Assembly: GCA_036583965.1 (NCBI GenBank)
Contig: JAZBQD010000030.1
Coordinates: 113,454,254 to 113,518,253, forward strand
Length of the DNA: 64,000 bases
Direction: 5' to 3'
Origin: Prunella strophiata
Lineage: Eukaryota > Chordata > Aves > Passeriformes > Prunellidae
Made by a program: the position numbers and the translations under genes. The notes under the pieces were generated by a model. The model saw only the letters and a program-made list of their open reading frames with translations. It did not search any database and was not told the origin of the DNA. Of the stretch, positions 52,401 to 54,325 are shown one piece after another; the first letter of the stretch is position 1, and each line of letters begins with the position of its first letter.

Positions 52401-52908
52401 TTTTAAATAAAAGCTTTGACTCAGAAAATATTCTAAAACTTGTCACTTTCTCTTTTCTAGAAAAGCTTTTTTGCTGCTCTAGAGTGAGGGTTTCTTTGAT
52501 GCAAAAATTAAATTAATTAGAATTAAATTAATTAAATTAAATTAACTTAGCAGAATAAAGACAGCAAATACCATTTACAGGAAAGCTTTTTTATATAAAT
52601 GTGAGAAATTCACCAGAATTTCTCACATTGATATTAAAAAATACTGACTTAACTCCTTCCATTATTTTTCTTGAGTGAATTTTCAATTTTTTGAGTTCTG
52701 GAAATGACAGAAAAATTCATAGCAATACAAATATCACAAATAAATGACAAAAATTCCCCTCACACTGTACCTTATTGAGCTTGCCAAGGGAAGAGATCAG
52801 ATCTGCCCATTCACTGGATGATTCAAAGTTCCTCAAAGCTTTCTCAATTGCTGAAGAATAATTCCTGTATCTGTAATCCCCCAGTAAATCCTGCTCTTCT
52901 GGATCCAT
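4165..52908 (-). CDS. DOP1B: DOP1B (DOPEY2), Dopey-family membrane-trafficking protein; 36 coding exons
   Basis: Thirty-six exons join in phase into about 2271 codons, close to the roughly 2298 residues of human DOP1B. Family-typical peptides occur in order: [15 protein letters not shown] at the N-terminus, the Dopey N-terminal domain over roughly the first 300 residues, [20 protein letters not shown] in the middle, and [20 protein letters not shown] near the C-terminus. Dopey proteins are large, mostly helical, peripheral membrane proteins. They bind MON2 and act in Golgi-endosome traffic; DOP1 proteins have also been linked to kinesin-1. Human DOP1B is on chromosome 21. DOP1B is preferred over DOP1A because the exon 2, 5, 12-13 and 15-18 peptides match remembered human DOP1B closely. 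Two anomalies are visible: one extra base in exon 13 and a GC donor after exon 29. Exon numbers assume a single non-coding exon 1. No search was run, so paralogue choice rests on recalled sequence. Confidence 0.96.
4443..4800 (-). mobile_element. CR1 LINE 3' fragment with internal minisatellite
   Basis: A CR1 3' end in intron 36, reading ggttgggaaggaccttgaag, is interrupted by a 28-bp tandem array and then resumes with ggcagccacagctgctctgg. Confidence 0.88.
4540..4735. repeat. 28-bp x 7 minisatellite inside CR1
   Basis: Exactly 196 bp, seven units of ccaacctggccttgggcatt followed by ccagggat. The first four units carry gggcat and the last three carry ggacat, and unit 2 has one further change. 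The short open frames here are artefacts. Confidence 0.97.
4809..5640. repeat. 416-bp tandem duplication in intron 36 (copies 1 and 2)
   Basis: Two near-identical copies begin at about 4809 and 5225. Each contains ggcatttaaggagaacaaga, a 200-bp unique part and a CR1 3' fragment (about 5040-5222 and 5458-5640). Two more partial copies are in intron 32. Confidence 0.93.
5715..5844 (-). CDS. DOP1B: DOP1B exon 36, residues 2143-2186
   Basis: [20 protein letters not shown] and [20 protein letters not shown] are read after an attccag acceptor. It ends in phase 0 at ATGGG before gtaaag. Confidence 0.96.
6274..6423 (-). CDS. DOP1B: DOP1B exon 35, residues 2093-2143
   Basis: A Ser/Gly/Lys-rich linker ([18 protein letters not shown]) leads to [20 protein letters not shown] and [11 protein letters not shown]. 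The acceptor is aaacacag. It ends two bases into the Met codon before gtgagt. Confidence 0.96.
6895..6950 (-). CDS. DOP1B: DOP1B exon 34, residues 2075-2093, 56-nt exon
   Basis: [18 protein letters not shown] is read directly after PIMVTEL of exon 33, as in DOP1 proteins. The acceptor is ctttaaag and the donor is GCAAA before gtaaga. The phase fits exon 35. Confidence 0.95.
7316..7452 (-). CDS. DOP1B: DOP1B exon 33, residues 2029-2074
   Basis: [20 protein letters not shown] and [20 protein letters not shown] form the best conserved C-terminal Dopey block. The acceptor is cctccag. It ends in phase 0 at GAACTG before gtaaga. Confidence 0.98.
7541..7850 (-). mobile_element. CR1 LINE 3' fragment in intron 32
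   Basis: It reads atcctggaatggtttgggtt, then ggcagggacaccttcccctg and ggcagccacagctgctctgg, the standard reversed CR1 3' region. Confidence 0.92.
7950..8570. repeat. Two further copies of the 416-bp repeat in intron 32
   Basis: Copy 3 (from about 7950) and copy 4 (from about 8195) both start tgcacaaaatgtgatcaaaa and share the ggcatttaagg...tgccatgaaataatcaca core with 4809-5640. Copy 3 is truncated; copy 4 continues into a CR1 fragment (about 8436-8570). Confidence 0.9.
8614..8742 (-). CDS. DOP1B: DOP1B exon 32, residues 1986-2029
   Basis: [39 protein letters not shown] and LIQ are read after a gttgcag acceptor. It ends one base into a Glu codon before gtgagc. A CR1 fragment ends within about 50 nt of this donor. 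Confidence 0.97.
9368..9429 (-). CDS. DOP1B: DOP1B exon 31, residues 1965-1986
   Basis: [20 protein letters not shown] fills the exon. The acceptor is cctgcag and the donor is GATGA before gtaagt. Phases match exons 30 and 32. Confidence 0.97.
9613..9746. repeat. 67-bp tandem duplication in intron 30
   Basis: Two copies of a 67-bp unit starting gaattttcttccca and ending acaagcttg differ by a few bases. It sits just downstream of the exon 30 donor in the transcript. Confidence 0.93.
9775..9921 (-). CDS. DOP1B: DOP1B exon 30, residues 1916-1965
   Basis: [35 protein letters not shown] and [11 protein letters not shown] are strongly conserved. The acceptor is tcccccag. It ends two bases into a His codon before gtaaga. 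Confidence 0.97.
9995..10212 (+). mobile_element. CR1 LINE 3' fragment in intron 29
   Basis: Forward CR1 text, ggaaggtgtccctgccatgg then cttcccaacccaaaccattc, ends at a ggattccatg terminus. Confidence 0.9.
10547..10656 (-). CDS. DOP1B: DOP1B exon 29, residues 1880-1916, followed by a GC donor
   Basis: [20 protein letters not shown] and [12 protein letters not shown] are conserved. The exon must end at CACAG (10547) so that AG plus the first T of exon 30 makes Ser, as in other DOP1 proteins. The intron then begins GC (10546-10545), reading gccagt, so this appears to be a GC-AG intron. The nearest GT would shift the frame. Confidence 0.94.
10797..10970 (-). mobile_element. CR1 LINE 3' fragment in intron 28
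   Basis: It reads cagaatcactgggctggaag and caccacctccctgggcagcc, a CR1 subfamily shared with 11163-11510 and 34190-35065. Confidence 0.9.
11163..11510 (-). mobile_element. CR1 LINE 3' fragment in intron 28
   Basis: The same CR1 subfamily as the copy at 10797, but longer. It extends through cttgaggctgtgtgctctgg and ends close to exon 28. Confidence 0.92.
11542..11624 (-). CDS. DOP1B: DOP1B exon 28, residues 1852-1879
   Basis: A Ser/Ala-rich linker leads to [12 protein letters not shown], which continues directly into [10 protein letters not shown] of exon 29. The acceptor is tttttag and the donor is GCAGAG before gtcagt. Confidence 0.95.
11818..11959 (-). CDS. DOP1B: DOP1B exon 27, residues 1805-1852
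   Basis: [20 protein letters not shown] and [15 protein letters not shown] match the family closely. It starts in phase 0 after atcacag and ends one base into an Asp codon before gtaacg. Confidence 0.97.
12435..12738. repeat. 154-bp tandem duplication in intron 26
   Basis: Two copies containing gggacaaaattctgttt and gcacaggaattcagatccaa lie 154 bp apart with a handful of differences. Confidence 0.94.
12792..12858 (-). CDS. DOP1B: DOP1B exon 26, residues 1782-1804
   Basis: [20 protein letters not shown] is one of the most conserved DOP1 peptides. The acceptor is gcccacag. It ends in phase 0 at CTGCAG before gtacag. Confidence 0.97.
12934..13038 (-). CDS. DOP1B: DOP1B exon 25, residues 1747-1782
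   Basis: [20 protein letters not shown] and [12 protein letters not shown] are read after a tttggcag acceptor. The exon ends two bases into a Ser codon at CTCAG before gtactg. Confidence 0.97.
13306..13361 (-). CDS. DOP1B: DOP1B exon 24, residues 1729-1747, 56-nt exon
   Basis: [18 protein letters not shown] is read after a tgttccag acceptor. The donor is CAGAG before gtaact. Its length is not a multiple of three, so skipping would shift the frame. It lies about 440 nt downstream (in the transcript) of the pyrimidine-rich array in intron 23. Confidence 0.96.
13395..13535 (-). mobile_element. Degraded CR1 fragment in intron 23
   Basis: Phrases such as agctggccttggaaacttcc and ccctccagcc-type text match the interior of the reversed CR1 3' region; the terminal part is missing. 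Confidence 0.7.
13633..13756. repeat. 124-bp T-free, CpG-containing tract
   Basis: The plus strand contains no T over 124 bases while carrying several CpG dinucleotides. It directly precedes the (GAGAA)n array and looks like a degenerate purine-rich flank. Confidence 0.8.
13799..15138. repeat. (GAGAA)n pentanucleotide array, about 1.34 kb, intron 23
   Basis: A nearly pure five-base repeat, with gg-insert variants at the left (ggagaa) and scattered gagagagaag interruptions. The purine strand is plus, so the DOP1B pre-mRNA carries (UUCUC)n. Open frames of 473 codons (plus) and 508 codons (minus) across it are repeat translations, not genes. Confidence 0.99.
15180..16130. other. C-depleted T/G-rich tract in intron 23
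   Basis: For about 950 bp the plus strand is almost devoid of C while T and G are frequent, an extreme strand asymmetry that begins right after the array. An 80-bp tandem repeat lies within it at 15431-15640. Its origin is not recognised. Confidence 0.75.
15431..15640. repeat. 80-bp tandem repeat, about 2.5 copies
   Basis: Units share ttggttaag, tttattggta and gtaattaataccagtattgg. Copy starts are at 15431 and 15511, with a partial third copy after a short insertion. Confidence 0.88.
16162..16296 (-). CDS. DOP1B: DOP1B exon 23, residues 1684-1728
   Basis: [20 protein letters not shown] and [19 protein letters not shown] match DOP1B. It is phase 0 at both ends and ends GAAGAG before gtattc. 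The intron that follows carries the (GAGAA)n array. Confidence 0.96.
16811..16936 (-). CDS. DOP1B: DOP1B exon 22, residues 1642-1683
   Basis: [20 protein letters not shown] is the conserved DOP1 block. The C-terminal part of the exon is basic ([12 protein letters not shown]). It is phase 0 at both ends. The acceptor is ctttacag and the donor is CCAAG before gtgaag. Confidence 0.97.
17199..17387 (-). CDS. DOP1B: DOP1B exon 21, residues 1579-1641
   Basis: [20 protein letters not shown] and [17 protein letters not shown] match the family. The exon is phase 0 at both ends. The acceptor is tttcctag and the donor is CCAAA before gtagga. Confidence 0.97.
17748..17844 (-). CDS. DOP1B: DOP1B exon 20, residues 1546-1578
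   Basis: The first base completes an Arg codon, then [20 protein letters not shown] follows, a conserved DOP1 block. It ends in phase 0 at AAAAAG before gtacct. Without this exon the phases of exons 19 and 21 do not match. Confidence 0.96.
18250..19837 (-). CDS. DOP1B: DOP1B exon 19, residues 1017-1546, large central exon
   Basis: This 1588-nt exon holds about 528 codons. It starts [16 protein letters not shown] after tttttcag. A long acidic, Ser-rich and probably disordered segment follows, with [20 protein letters not shown] as an example. A conserved helical part includes [48 protein letters not shown]-type helices and [20 protein letters not shown]. It ends two bases into an Arg codon before gtaaga. 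The stretch at about 18.72-19.06 kb is CpG-rich. A 422-codon open frame on the opposite strand is an antisense shadow. Confidence 0.97.
19879..19942 (-). mobile_element. Short CR1 3' end in intron 18
   Basis: Only the CR1 terminus remains: atagaatcatatcacagtct, then ggcttggaagggacctttaa. Confidence 0.75.
20522..21690 (-). mobile_element. Long CR1 3' fragment with expanded minisatellite, intron 18
   Basis: It begins with a CR1 terminus-like caaatcacagagttgttaaa and continues through the CR1 interior, with gacttgtgcagagccacaag, a 31-bp array and then ctgccctggacacgctccag. The part from about 20830 is closely similar to 31700-32490. Confidence 0.88.
20899..21470. repeat. 31-bp minisatellite inside CR1, first array
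   Basis: About 19 copies of cagctccctcagggattctc followed by cattcccttcc. Variants lose one C (cctcag) or read gaatt in place of ggatt. It generates spurious open frames of over 400 codons on the plus strand. Confidence 0.96.
21812..22002 (-). CDS. DOP1B: DOP1B exon 18, residues 953-1017, CpG-rich
   Basis: [20 protein letters not shown] and [20 protein letters not shown] are the most recognisable Dopey signature of the central region. The exon is GC- and CpG-rich compared with surrounding intron. Its acceptor (tccgcag) has a diverged second copy about 340 bp upstream in the transcript, created by a tandem duplication. Confidence 0.97.
21997..22680. repeat. 342-bp tandem duplication spanning the exon 18 acceptor
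   Basis: Copy 1 (from about 21997) and copy 2 (from about 22339) share gacctgcggaca, tgcatgactctaaactcctt and gatgggacttcataacctgc. The duplicated part includes the last few bases of exon 18 and its splice acceptor, so copy 2 carries a decoy acceptor. Confidence 0.88.
22160..23180 (+). mobile_element. LTR-like sequences, two or three partial copies, intron 17
   Basis: Blocks ending ttgtgctgcccaaggtgaat, tttattcctttagcactgcc and ggcagcctctcaaggca resemble the R-U5 end of avian ERV LTRs. A diverged copy at about 22890-23175 ends similarly with AATAAA at about 23105. The family name was not recognised. Confidence 0.55.
23725..23825 (-). CDS. DOP1B: DOP1B exon 17, residues 920-953
   Basis: [20 protein letters not shown] and [12 protein letters not shown] are read after a tccaag acceptor. 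The exon ends two bases into an Arg codon before gtactt. It fits exactly between LLDRDK of exon 16 and SLFVVLDSL of exon 18. Confidence 0.97.
24453..24605 (-). CDS. DOP1B: DOP1B exon 16, residues 869-919
   Basis: This exon has 51 codons, phase 0 at both ends. It reads [20 protein letters not shown] and then [17 protein letters not shown], a highly conserved Dopey block. The acceptor is ccctag and the donor is ACAAA before gtaggt. Confidence 0.97.
24766..25034 (-). CDS. DOP1B: DOP1B exon 15, residues 779-868
   Basis: [20 protein letters not shown] begins the exon and [20 protein letters not shown] follows, both conserved. It closes in phase 0 with EKTDFYQ before gtgtcc. A dispersed LTR-like repeat begins only about 35-40 nt upstream of the tgagcag acceptor. 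Confidence 0.97.
25068..25660 (+). mobile_element. LTR-like repeat family A, copy 1, intron 14
   Basis: It is collinear with 41085-41640 and with the reverse complement of 62260-62857. Shared text includes tggctgctgagaatttcag, ttagaatacaggaatagata and ggttttgtgtcattggataa. Copy length of about 550-600 bp, a TATA-like ggataaaaaag and a late AATAA-type signal suggest a solo LTR. Its edge is about 35-40 nt from exon 15. Confidence 0.7.
25734..25895 (-). mobile_element. CR1 LINE 3' fragment in intron 14
   Basis: It reads atggaatcacagaaggtttg then ggcagggacaccttccaccc. Confidence 0.85.
26816..27491 (-). CDS. DOP1B: DOP1B exon 14, residues 554-779, low-complexity linker exon
   Basis: This is the second largest exon at 676 nt. 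It starts [16 protein letters not shown] after ttgcag and is mostly hydrophilic, with an acidic stretch ([14 protein letters not shown]). The conserved-looking parts are [19 protein letters not shown] and [20 protein letters not shown]. It ends one base into a Gly codon before gtaaga. The linker character fits the variable region between the N-terminal and central Dopey blocks. Confidence 0.95.
28205..28545 (-). mobile_element. CR1 LINE 3' fragment in intron 13
   Basis: It reads ccatagaattacaggtttgg and ggcagccacagctgctctgg, a standard reversed CR1 3' region, ending about 100 nt from exon 13. Confidence 0.9.
28651..28843 (-). CDS. DOP1B: DOP1B exon 13, residues 490-553, with a 1-nt frameshift
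   Basis: The exon is 193 nt although both flanking introns are phase 0, so it is one base too long. [16 protein letters not shown] is read in one frame. [13 protein letters not shown] and [20 protein letters not shown] are read in the next frame. The shift falls at the doubled A at 28794-28795 (TT on the coding strand). Ignoring one of those bases aligns residue for residue with the expected Dopey spacing. It may be an assembly error or a real lesion. Confidence 0.93.
28924..29029 (-). CDS. DOP1B: DOP1B exon 12, residues 454-489
   Basis: After a variable [14 protein letters not shown] segment, the exon carries [20 protein letters not shown], almost identical to the remembered human DOP1B peptide. 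It ends in phase 0 at CCTTTG before gtaagg, so exon 13 must start on a codon boundary. Confidence 0.97.
29247..29312 (-). mobile_element. Short CR1 3' end in intron 11
   Basis: Only a terminus such as gttataaaatgata and gggttggaagagaccttaaa remains. Confidence 0.6.
29584..29703 (-). CDS. DOP1B: DOP1B exon 11, residues 414-454
   Basis: [20 protein letters not shown] runs into [18 protein letters not shown], a strongly conserved block. The acceptor is cttccag and the donor is TTTCAG before gtgttt. Phases match both neighbours. Confidence 0.97.
30142..30262 (-). CDS. DOP1B: DOP1B exon 10, residues 374-414
   Basis: [20 protein letters not shown] and [17 protein letters not shown] match the family. 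The acceptor is tcttgcag. The exon ends two bases into a Ser codon at GCAAG before gtatgg. Confidence 0.96.
30991..31080 (-). mobile_element. Short CR1 3' end in intron 9
   Basis: It reads cagaatcccagaattatcaa and tgctggaagagcccttcagg, abutting a second CR1. Confidence 0.75.
31082..31520 (-). mobile_element. CR1 LINE 3' fragment in intron 9
   Basis: It opens with about seven cagaatcac-type repeats of the CR1 3' terminus, then gatgaggttggaagagacct and the CR1 interior down to cttctccaggataaaca. Confidence 0.93.
31521..32500 (-). mobile_element. CR1 fragment with second expanded minisatellite, intron 9
   Basis: It shares gacttgtgcagagccacaag, the 31-bp array, ctgccctggacacgctccag and ctgccagtggcctcttgccc with the copy at 20.5-21.7 kb. 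Confidence 0.88.
31795..32256. repeat. 31-bp minisatellite inside CR1, second array
   Basis: About 15 copies of the same unit and the same variant forms as 20899-21470. It produces an artefactual 352-codon open frame on the plus strand. Confidence 0.95.
32790..32904 (-). CDS. DOP1B: DOP1B exon 9, residues 336-374
   Basis: [18 protein letters not shown] is followed by [20 protein letters not shown], a conserved Dopey block. Phase 0 at the start. It ends one base into a Gly codon that exon 10 completes. The donor is AATAG before gtaaag. Confidence 0.96.
33321..33421 (-). CDS. DOP1B: DOP1B exon 8, residues 302-335
   Basis: [12 protein letters not shown] begins the exon and [13 protein letters not shown] ends it. 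The middle is a variable linker, as expected between conserved Dopey blocks. The acceptor is cttgtag and the donor is GTTGAG before gttggt, a weaker but valid GT donor. Confidence 0.94.
33911..34034 (-). CDS. DOP1B: DOP1B exon 7, residues 261-302
   Basis: The exon opens in phase 0 with [20 protein letters not shown] and continues [20 protein letters not shown]. This is near the end of the Dopey N-terminal domain. It ends one base into a Gly codon before gtactg. Confidence 0.97.
34190..35065 (-). mobile_element. Long CR1 3' fragment, about 870 bp, intron 6
   Basis: This is the longest plain CR1 copy here. It runs from cacagaatgactgggttgga through the untranslated region to ttactaatgaaagactcaat. 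Open frames on both strands (up to 219 codons) are broken by stops and show no complete ORF2 domain. Confidence 0.93.
35098..35480 (-). mobile_element. CR1 LINE 3' fragment in intron 6
   Basis: A second CR1 follows the previous one head-to-tail: tcatggagtcacaggatgag, then ggcagggacaccttccactg. Confidence 0.92.
35907..36005 (-). CDS. DOP1B: DOP1B exon 6, residues 228-260
   Basis: This is a 33-codon exon, phase 0 at both ends, reading [20 protein letters not shown] and ending FPFYTAL. The acceptor is ttttccag and the donor is TTTG before gtaagg. Confidence 0.97.
36515..37196 (+). mobile_element. ERVL-like LTR in intron 5
   Basis: It reads ctgtcagagctggggcagtt, then a U3-like body, then ccctaataaaaactgttatt and tctttgcctgagagccccta, which I recognise as a common avian ERVL-type LTR 3' half. 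The poly(A) signal is at about 37064. It ends about 25-30 nt from the exon 5 donor. Confidence 0.75.
37223..37412 (-). CDS. DOP1B: DOP1B exon 5, residues 164-227
   Basis: The first base completes an Arg codon, then [20 protein letters not shown] and [19 protein letters not shown] follow, both strongly conserved. The exon ends in phase 0 at CTCACT before gtaagt. An ERVL-like LTR lies within tens of bases downstream of this donor. Confidence 0.97.
37535..37612 (-). mobile_element. Short CR1 3' end in intron 4
   Basis: tcacagaatcttgggatggt and gggttggaagggacccaaaa mark the terminus. Confidence 0.8.
37932..38092 (+). mobile_element. CR1 LINE 3' fragment in intron 4
   Basis: Forward text, ggaaggtgtccctgccatgg then cttccaacccaaaccattcc, ends with ggattccatgag. 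Confidence 0.9.
39263..39433 (-). CDS. DOP1B: DOP1B exon 4, residues 107-164
   Basis: The first base completes a Ser codon with exon 3. [17 protein letters not shown] and then [18 protein letters not shown] follow, both typical of the Dopey N-terminal domain. The acceptor is ttaaag and the donor is GACAG before gtaata. Confidence 0.96.
39511..39598. repeat. 50-bp duplication at the exon 3 donor
   Basis: aaattacctgtacaagaata (39561, spanning the exon 3 donor) is repeated as aaattacatgtacaaaaata at 39511, followed in both by aatccttgg. The intronic copy has lost the CAG before its GT. Confidence 0.85.
39568..39749 (-). CDS. DOP1B: DOP1B exon 3, residues 47-107
   Basis: The exon opens in phase 0 after cccccag with [20 protein letters not shown] and runs through the conserved [19 protein letters not shown] stretch of the Dopey N-terminal domain. 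It ends two bases into a codon at TACAG before gtaatt. A decayed 50-bp duplicate of its donor region lies just downstream in the intron. Confidence 0.97.
40108..40300 (-). mobile_element. Degraded CR1 fragment in intron 2
   Basis: It reads atggaattgtggaatgggtt and cagcctggccttggacactt. Confidence 0.75.
40700..41084 (+). mobile_element. CR1 3' fragment truncated by LTR A
   Basis: Forward CR1 text such as ggagctgctgcagagagccc and ccctggatccctggcagtgc stops abruptly at 41084, where the family A repeat begins. A 35-bp piece resembling the family A start also lies just before it at about 40660-40695. Confidence 0.82.
41085..41640 (+). mobile_element. LTR-like repeat family A, copy 2, intron 2
   Basis: It begins tgttggaaccctggctgctg and follows copy 1 closely. 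TG at its left edge and its position inside a CR1 support insertion as a discrete element. Confidence 0.72.
42335..42892 (+). mobile_element. LTR-like repeat family C, copy 1, intron 2
   Basis: An AT-rich block whose reverse complement occurs at 51340-51830, sharing ctaataaaacactgttaata and ggcagccttttccaagg-type text. Length of about 500 bp fits an LTR; the class is not identified. Confidence 0.6.
43114..43285 (-). mobile_element. CR1 LINE 3' fragment in intron 2
   Basis: It reads agaatcagggaatggtttgg and ctaccccagggtgctccaaa. Confidence 0.8.
43398..43832 (+). mobile_element. LTR-like repeat family B, copy 2, intron 2
   Basis: Reverse-complement partner of 338-778. It runs from tgtagtggttttggtttgct to gttatggagacttctccaca. 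A (TTAA)n run follows at 43848-43879. Confidence 0.62.
43848..43879. repeat. (TTAA)n microsatellite
   Basis: About eight perfect taat units lie between the family B repeat and unassigned sequence. Confidence 0.95.
44290..44556 (-). mobile_element. LTR-like repeat family D, copy 2, intron 2
   Basis: Reverse-complement partner of 1094-1350. Read on the minus strand it ends with tataaatggagtcagaattc, then AATAAA within about 25 nt, as in a retroviral LTR. Confidence 0.68.
44834..45199 (+). pseudogene. Endogenous retrovirus env (transmembrane subunit) C-terminal remnant
   Basis: The last part of this open frame reads as a membrane-proximal helix followed by a strongly hydrophobic segment of about 25 residues (around residues 64-90, containing [15 protein letters not shown]) and a short basic cytoplasmic tail ending at 45199. 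That order is typical of the C-terminal end of a retroviral TM protein. No surface subunit, fusion peptide or upstream pol was found in frame, so this is a 5'-truncated relic. It lies in intron 2, antisense to DOP1B. The assignment rests on topology and general resemblance, not on a search. Confidence 0.65.
45200..45620 (+). mobile_element. Probable 3' region or LTR of the env-bearing ERV
   Basis: Sequence directly after the env stop contains a TATA-like cctttataaaacc at about 45451 and T-rich text, in the place where a 3' LTR would lie. Ends and duplicate partner were not found. Confidence 0.4.
46304..46497. repeat. 97-bp tandem duplication in intron 2
   Basis: Two copies of agtaaatatttttatttcca ... 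aatacctaataatataatt lie 97 bp apart with few differences. Confidence 0.92.
46995..48165. repeat. 1.17-kb compound minisatellite, intron 2
   Basis: The left part is built from gggacaatgagtgtg-like 13-15 bp units. The right part is built from gacagtgatgtgacactgag-containing units of about 24-26 bp. Minus-strand open frames of up to 420 codons (His/Ser/Pro-rich) are repeat translations. In the DOP1B transcript the array is C-rich. Confidence 0.96.
48400..49015. repeat. AT-rich tandem repeat, unit about 150 bp, intron 2
   Basis: The phrase ccaaggataaaa(a)gca...tttgaaa recurs at about 48410, 48543, 48712, 48857 and 48993, separated by variable (TA)-rich filler. Confidence 0.85.
49040..49205 (-). 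mobile_element. CR1 LINE 3' fragment in intron 2
   Basis: It reads gaatggattggcttggaaag and cagccacagctgctctggca. Confidence 0.85.
50376..50470. repeat. (AAAAT)n microsatellite
   Basis: About 17 pure aaaat units, one of several pentanucleotide arrays in the window. Confidence 0.98.
50592..50640 (-). mobile_element. Very short CR1 3' end
   Basis: gagatcatggaggctggaag and agattttaagatcatcaagg resemble a decayed CR1 terminus. Confidence 0.5.
50716..50880. repeat. Direct repeat, left copy (intron 2)
   Basis: This 165-bp segment (tctcctttgctacctctgac ... ttacatttctgaag) recurs in the same orientation at 54150-54325. Confidence 0.92.
51340..51830 (-). mobile_element. LTR-like repeat family C, copy 2, intron 2
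   Basis: Reverse-complement partner of 42335-42892, with shared gaaatacaaaaaattcagag and ttaacagtgttttattaatc type text. Confidence 0.6.
52771..52908 (-). CDS. DOP1B: DOP1B exon 2, start codon, residues 1-46
   Basis: The ATG at 52908-52906 lies in a strong context (A at -3, G at +4) and opens [20 protein letters not shown]. The exon itself begins at 52937 after a ttttccag acceptor, leaving 29 nt of 5' UTR in this exon. It ends in phase 0 at AATAAG before gtacag. An out-of-frame upstream ATG lies 13 nt before the start. Confidence 0.97.
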
Positions 52909-53054
52909 CTTGGCTGCTCATAGCAAGGTGGAGCCTCCTGGAAAAGTCAAACATGCAAAGAGTTACAAAAATCACCCAAATTTCAGTCCTGCCACTCCTG
53001 AGATCATAAATATGGAGAAGCACTGCCAGCACAATAAACAGGTCAAAAATTCAA

Positions 53055-53870
53055 CACAAAGTTAAAAATAATTCCCAAAATATTTTGACTCCCTGCTGCC
53101 TCCCCCAAAAGATTTTCAGCCACTTTTTTCCTATTTCTGGAAGGTGTTTTCTCATTCCCTACAAAATAACAAAGGGCAGGATCCCAAAATCTCCCTCTAA
53201 GGAGTTGGGAATTGCCTTCCTAACTCATCCCTGTGTTCTGCAAGCTCACCTGGAGCAAGGAATGGGAAATATTCCCTGAGCAAAGCCAGCTGCCCAGGGC
53301 ACTCCTGCTCAAGGGCTCTCCGCTGAAAGAGTTAAAAATAATTTTTAAAGAATTTTGACTCCCTGCTGCCTCTCCCAAAAGATTTTCAGTCACTTTTTCC
53401 TGTTTTTGGAAGGTGTTTTCCCACTCCCTACACAATAACAAAGGGCAGGATCCCAAAATCTCCCTGCAAGGAGTTGGGAATTGCCTTCATAGCTCATCCC
53501 TGTGCTCTGCAAAGTCACCTGGAGCAAGGAATGGGAAATATTCCCTGAGCAAAGCCAGCTGCCCAGGGCACTCCTGCTCAAGGGCTCTCCGCTGAAAGAG
53601 TTAAAAAAAATTTTAAAAATAATTTTGACTCCCCACTGCCTCTCCCAAAAGATTTTCAGTCACTTTTTTCTATTTCTGGAAGGTGTTTTCCCACTCCCTA
53701 CACAATAACAAAGGGCAGGATCCCAAAATCTCCCTCTAAGGAGTTGGGAATTGCCTTCATAGCTCATCCCCTGTGCTCTGCAAGGTCACCTGGAGCAAGG
53801 AATGGGAAATATTCCCTGAGCAAAGCCAGCTGCCCAGGGCACTCCTGCTCAAGGGCTCCCAGCCCTCAGC
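53055..53870. repeat. 270-bp tandem repeat, three copies, intron 1
   Basis: Copies begin at about 53057, 53326 and 53596. Each has attttgactccc, ggaaggtgttttc and ctgcccagggcactcctgct. The first two spacings are both exactly 270 bp. Confidence 0.96.
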
Positions 53871-54149
53871 TAAAGGAGCTTTCAGAGCTCTGCAGCTCAA
53901 CTTGGCAGCAGCAGATGCTCAAGTGCAAGTCCAGGGTGCTGTGCCAAAATGCCAAGCCATGCATTATAATCTTCCTCTGTTTTAACAAACCATAAAAATA
54001 TATATATATATATTTTTAAATATAAAGCTCAGCTGTTCAGACCGGATTTTCCTGTGTTTTGCAAGGCATTTAGGTTAAAAAATTCAAATATACCTGGTTT
54101 AGAACAATGGAATCCAAGCATGGTTGGGTTTCCCTGCTTAAAAAATCCT

Positions 54150-54325
54150 TCCTTCTCTCCTTTGCTACCTCTGACCCTAGTTCTGTTAGAAAACATCAAA
54201 ATATTCTTCCAGAATAGTTTAAATATGTTTAAGTTTAGGTCAATCCCTGCTGCATCACTGATACAGGAAAGAAATCACAGCTCTGTAACAAAATATTTTA
54301 CATTTCTGAAGAACATCTACATTCA
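54150..54325. repeat. Direct repeat, right copy (intron 1)
   Basis: Same-orientation copy of 50716-50880, about 3.43 kb away, with a small insertion. Confidence 0.92.
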
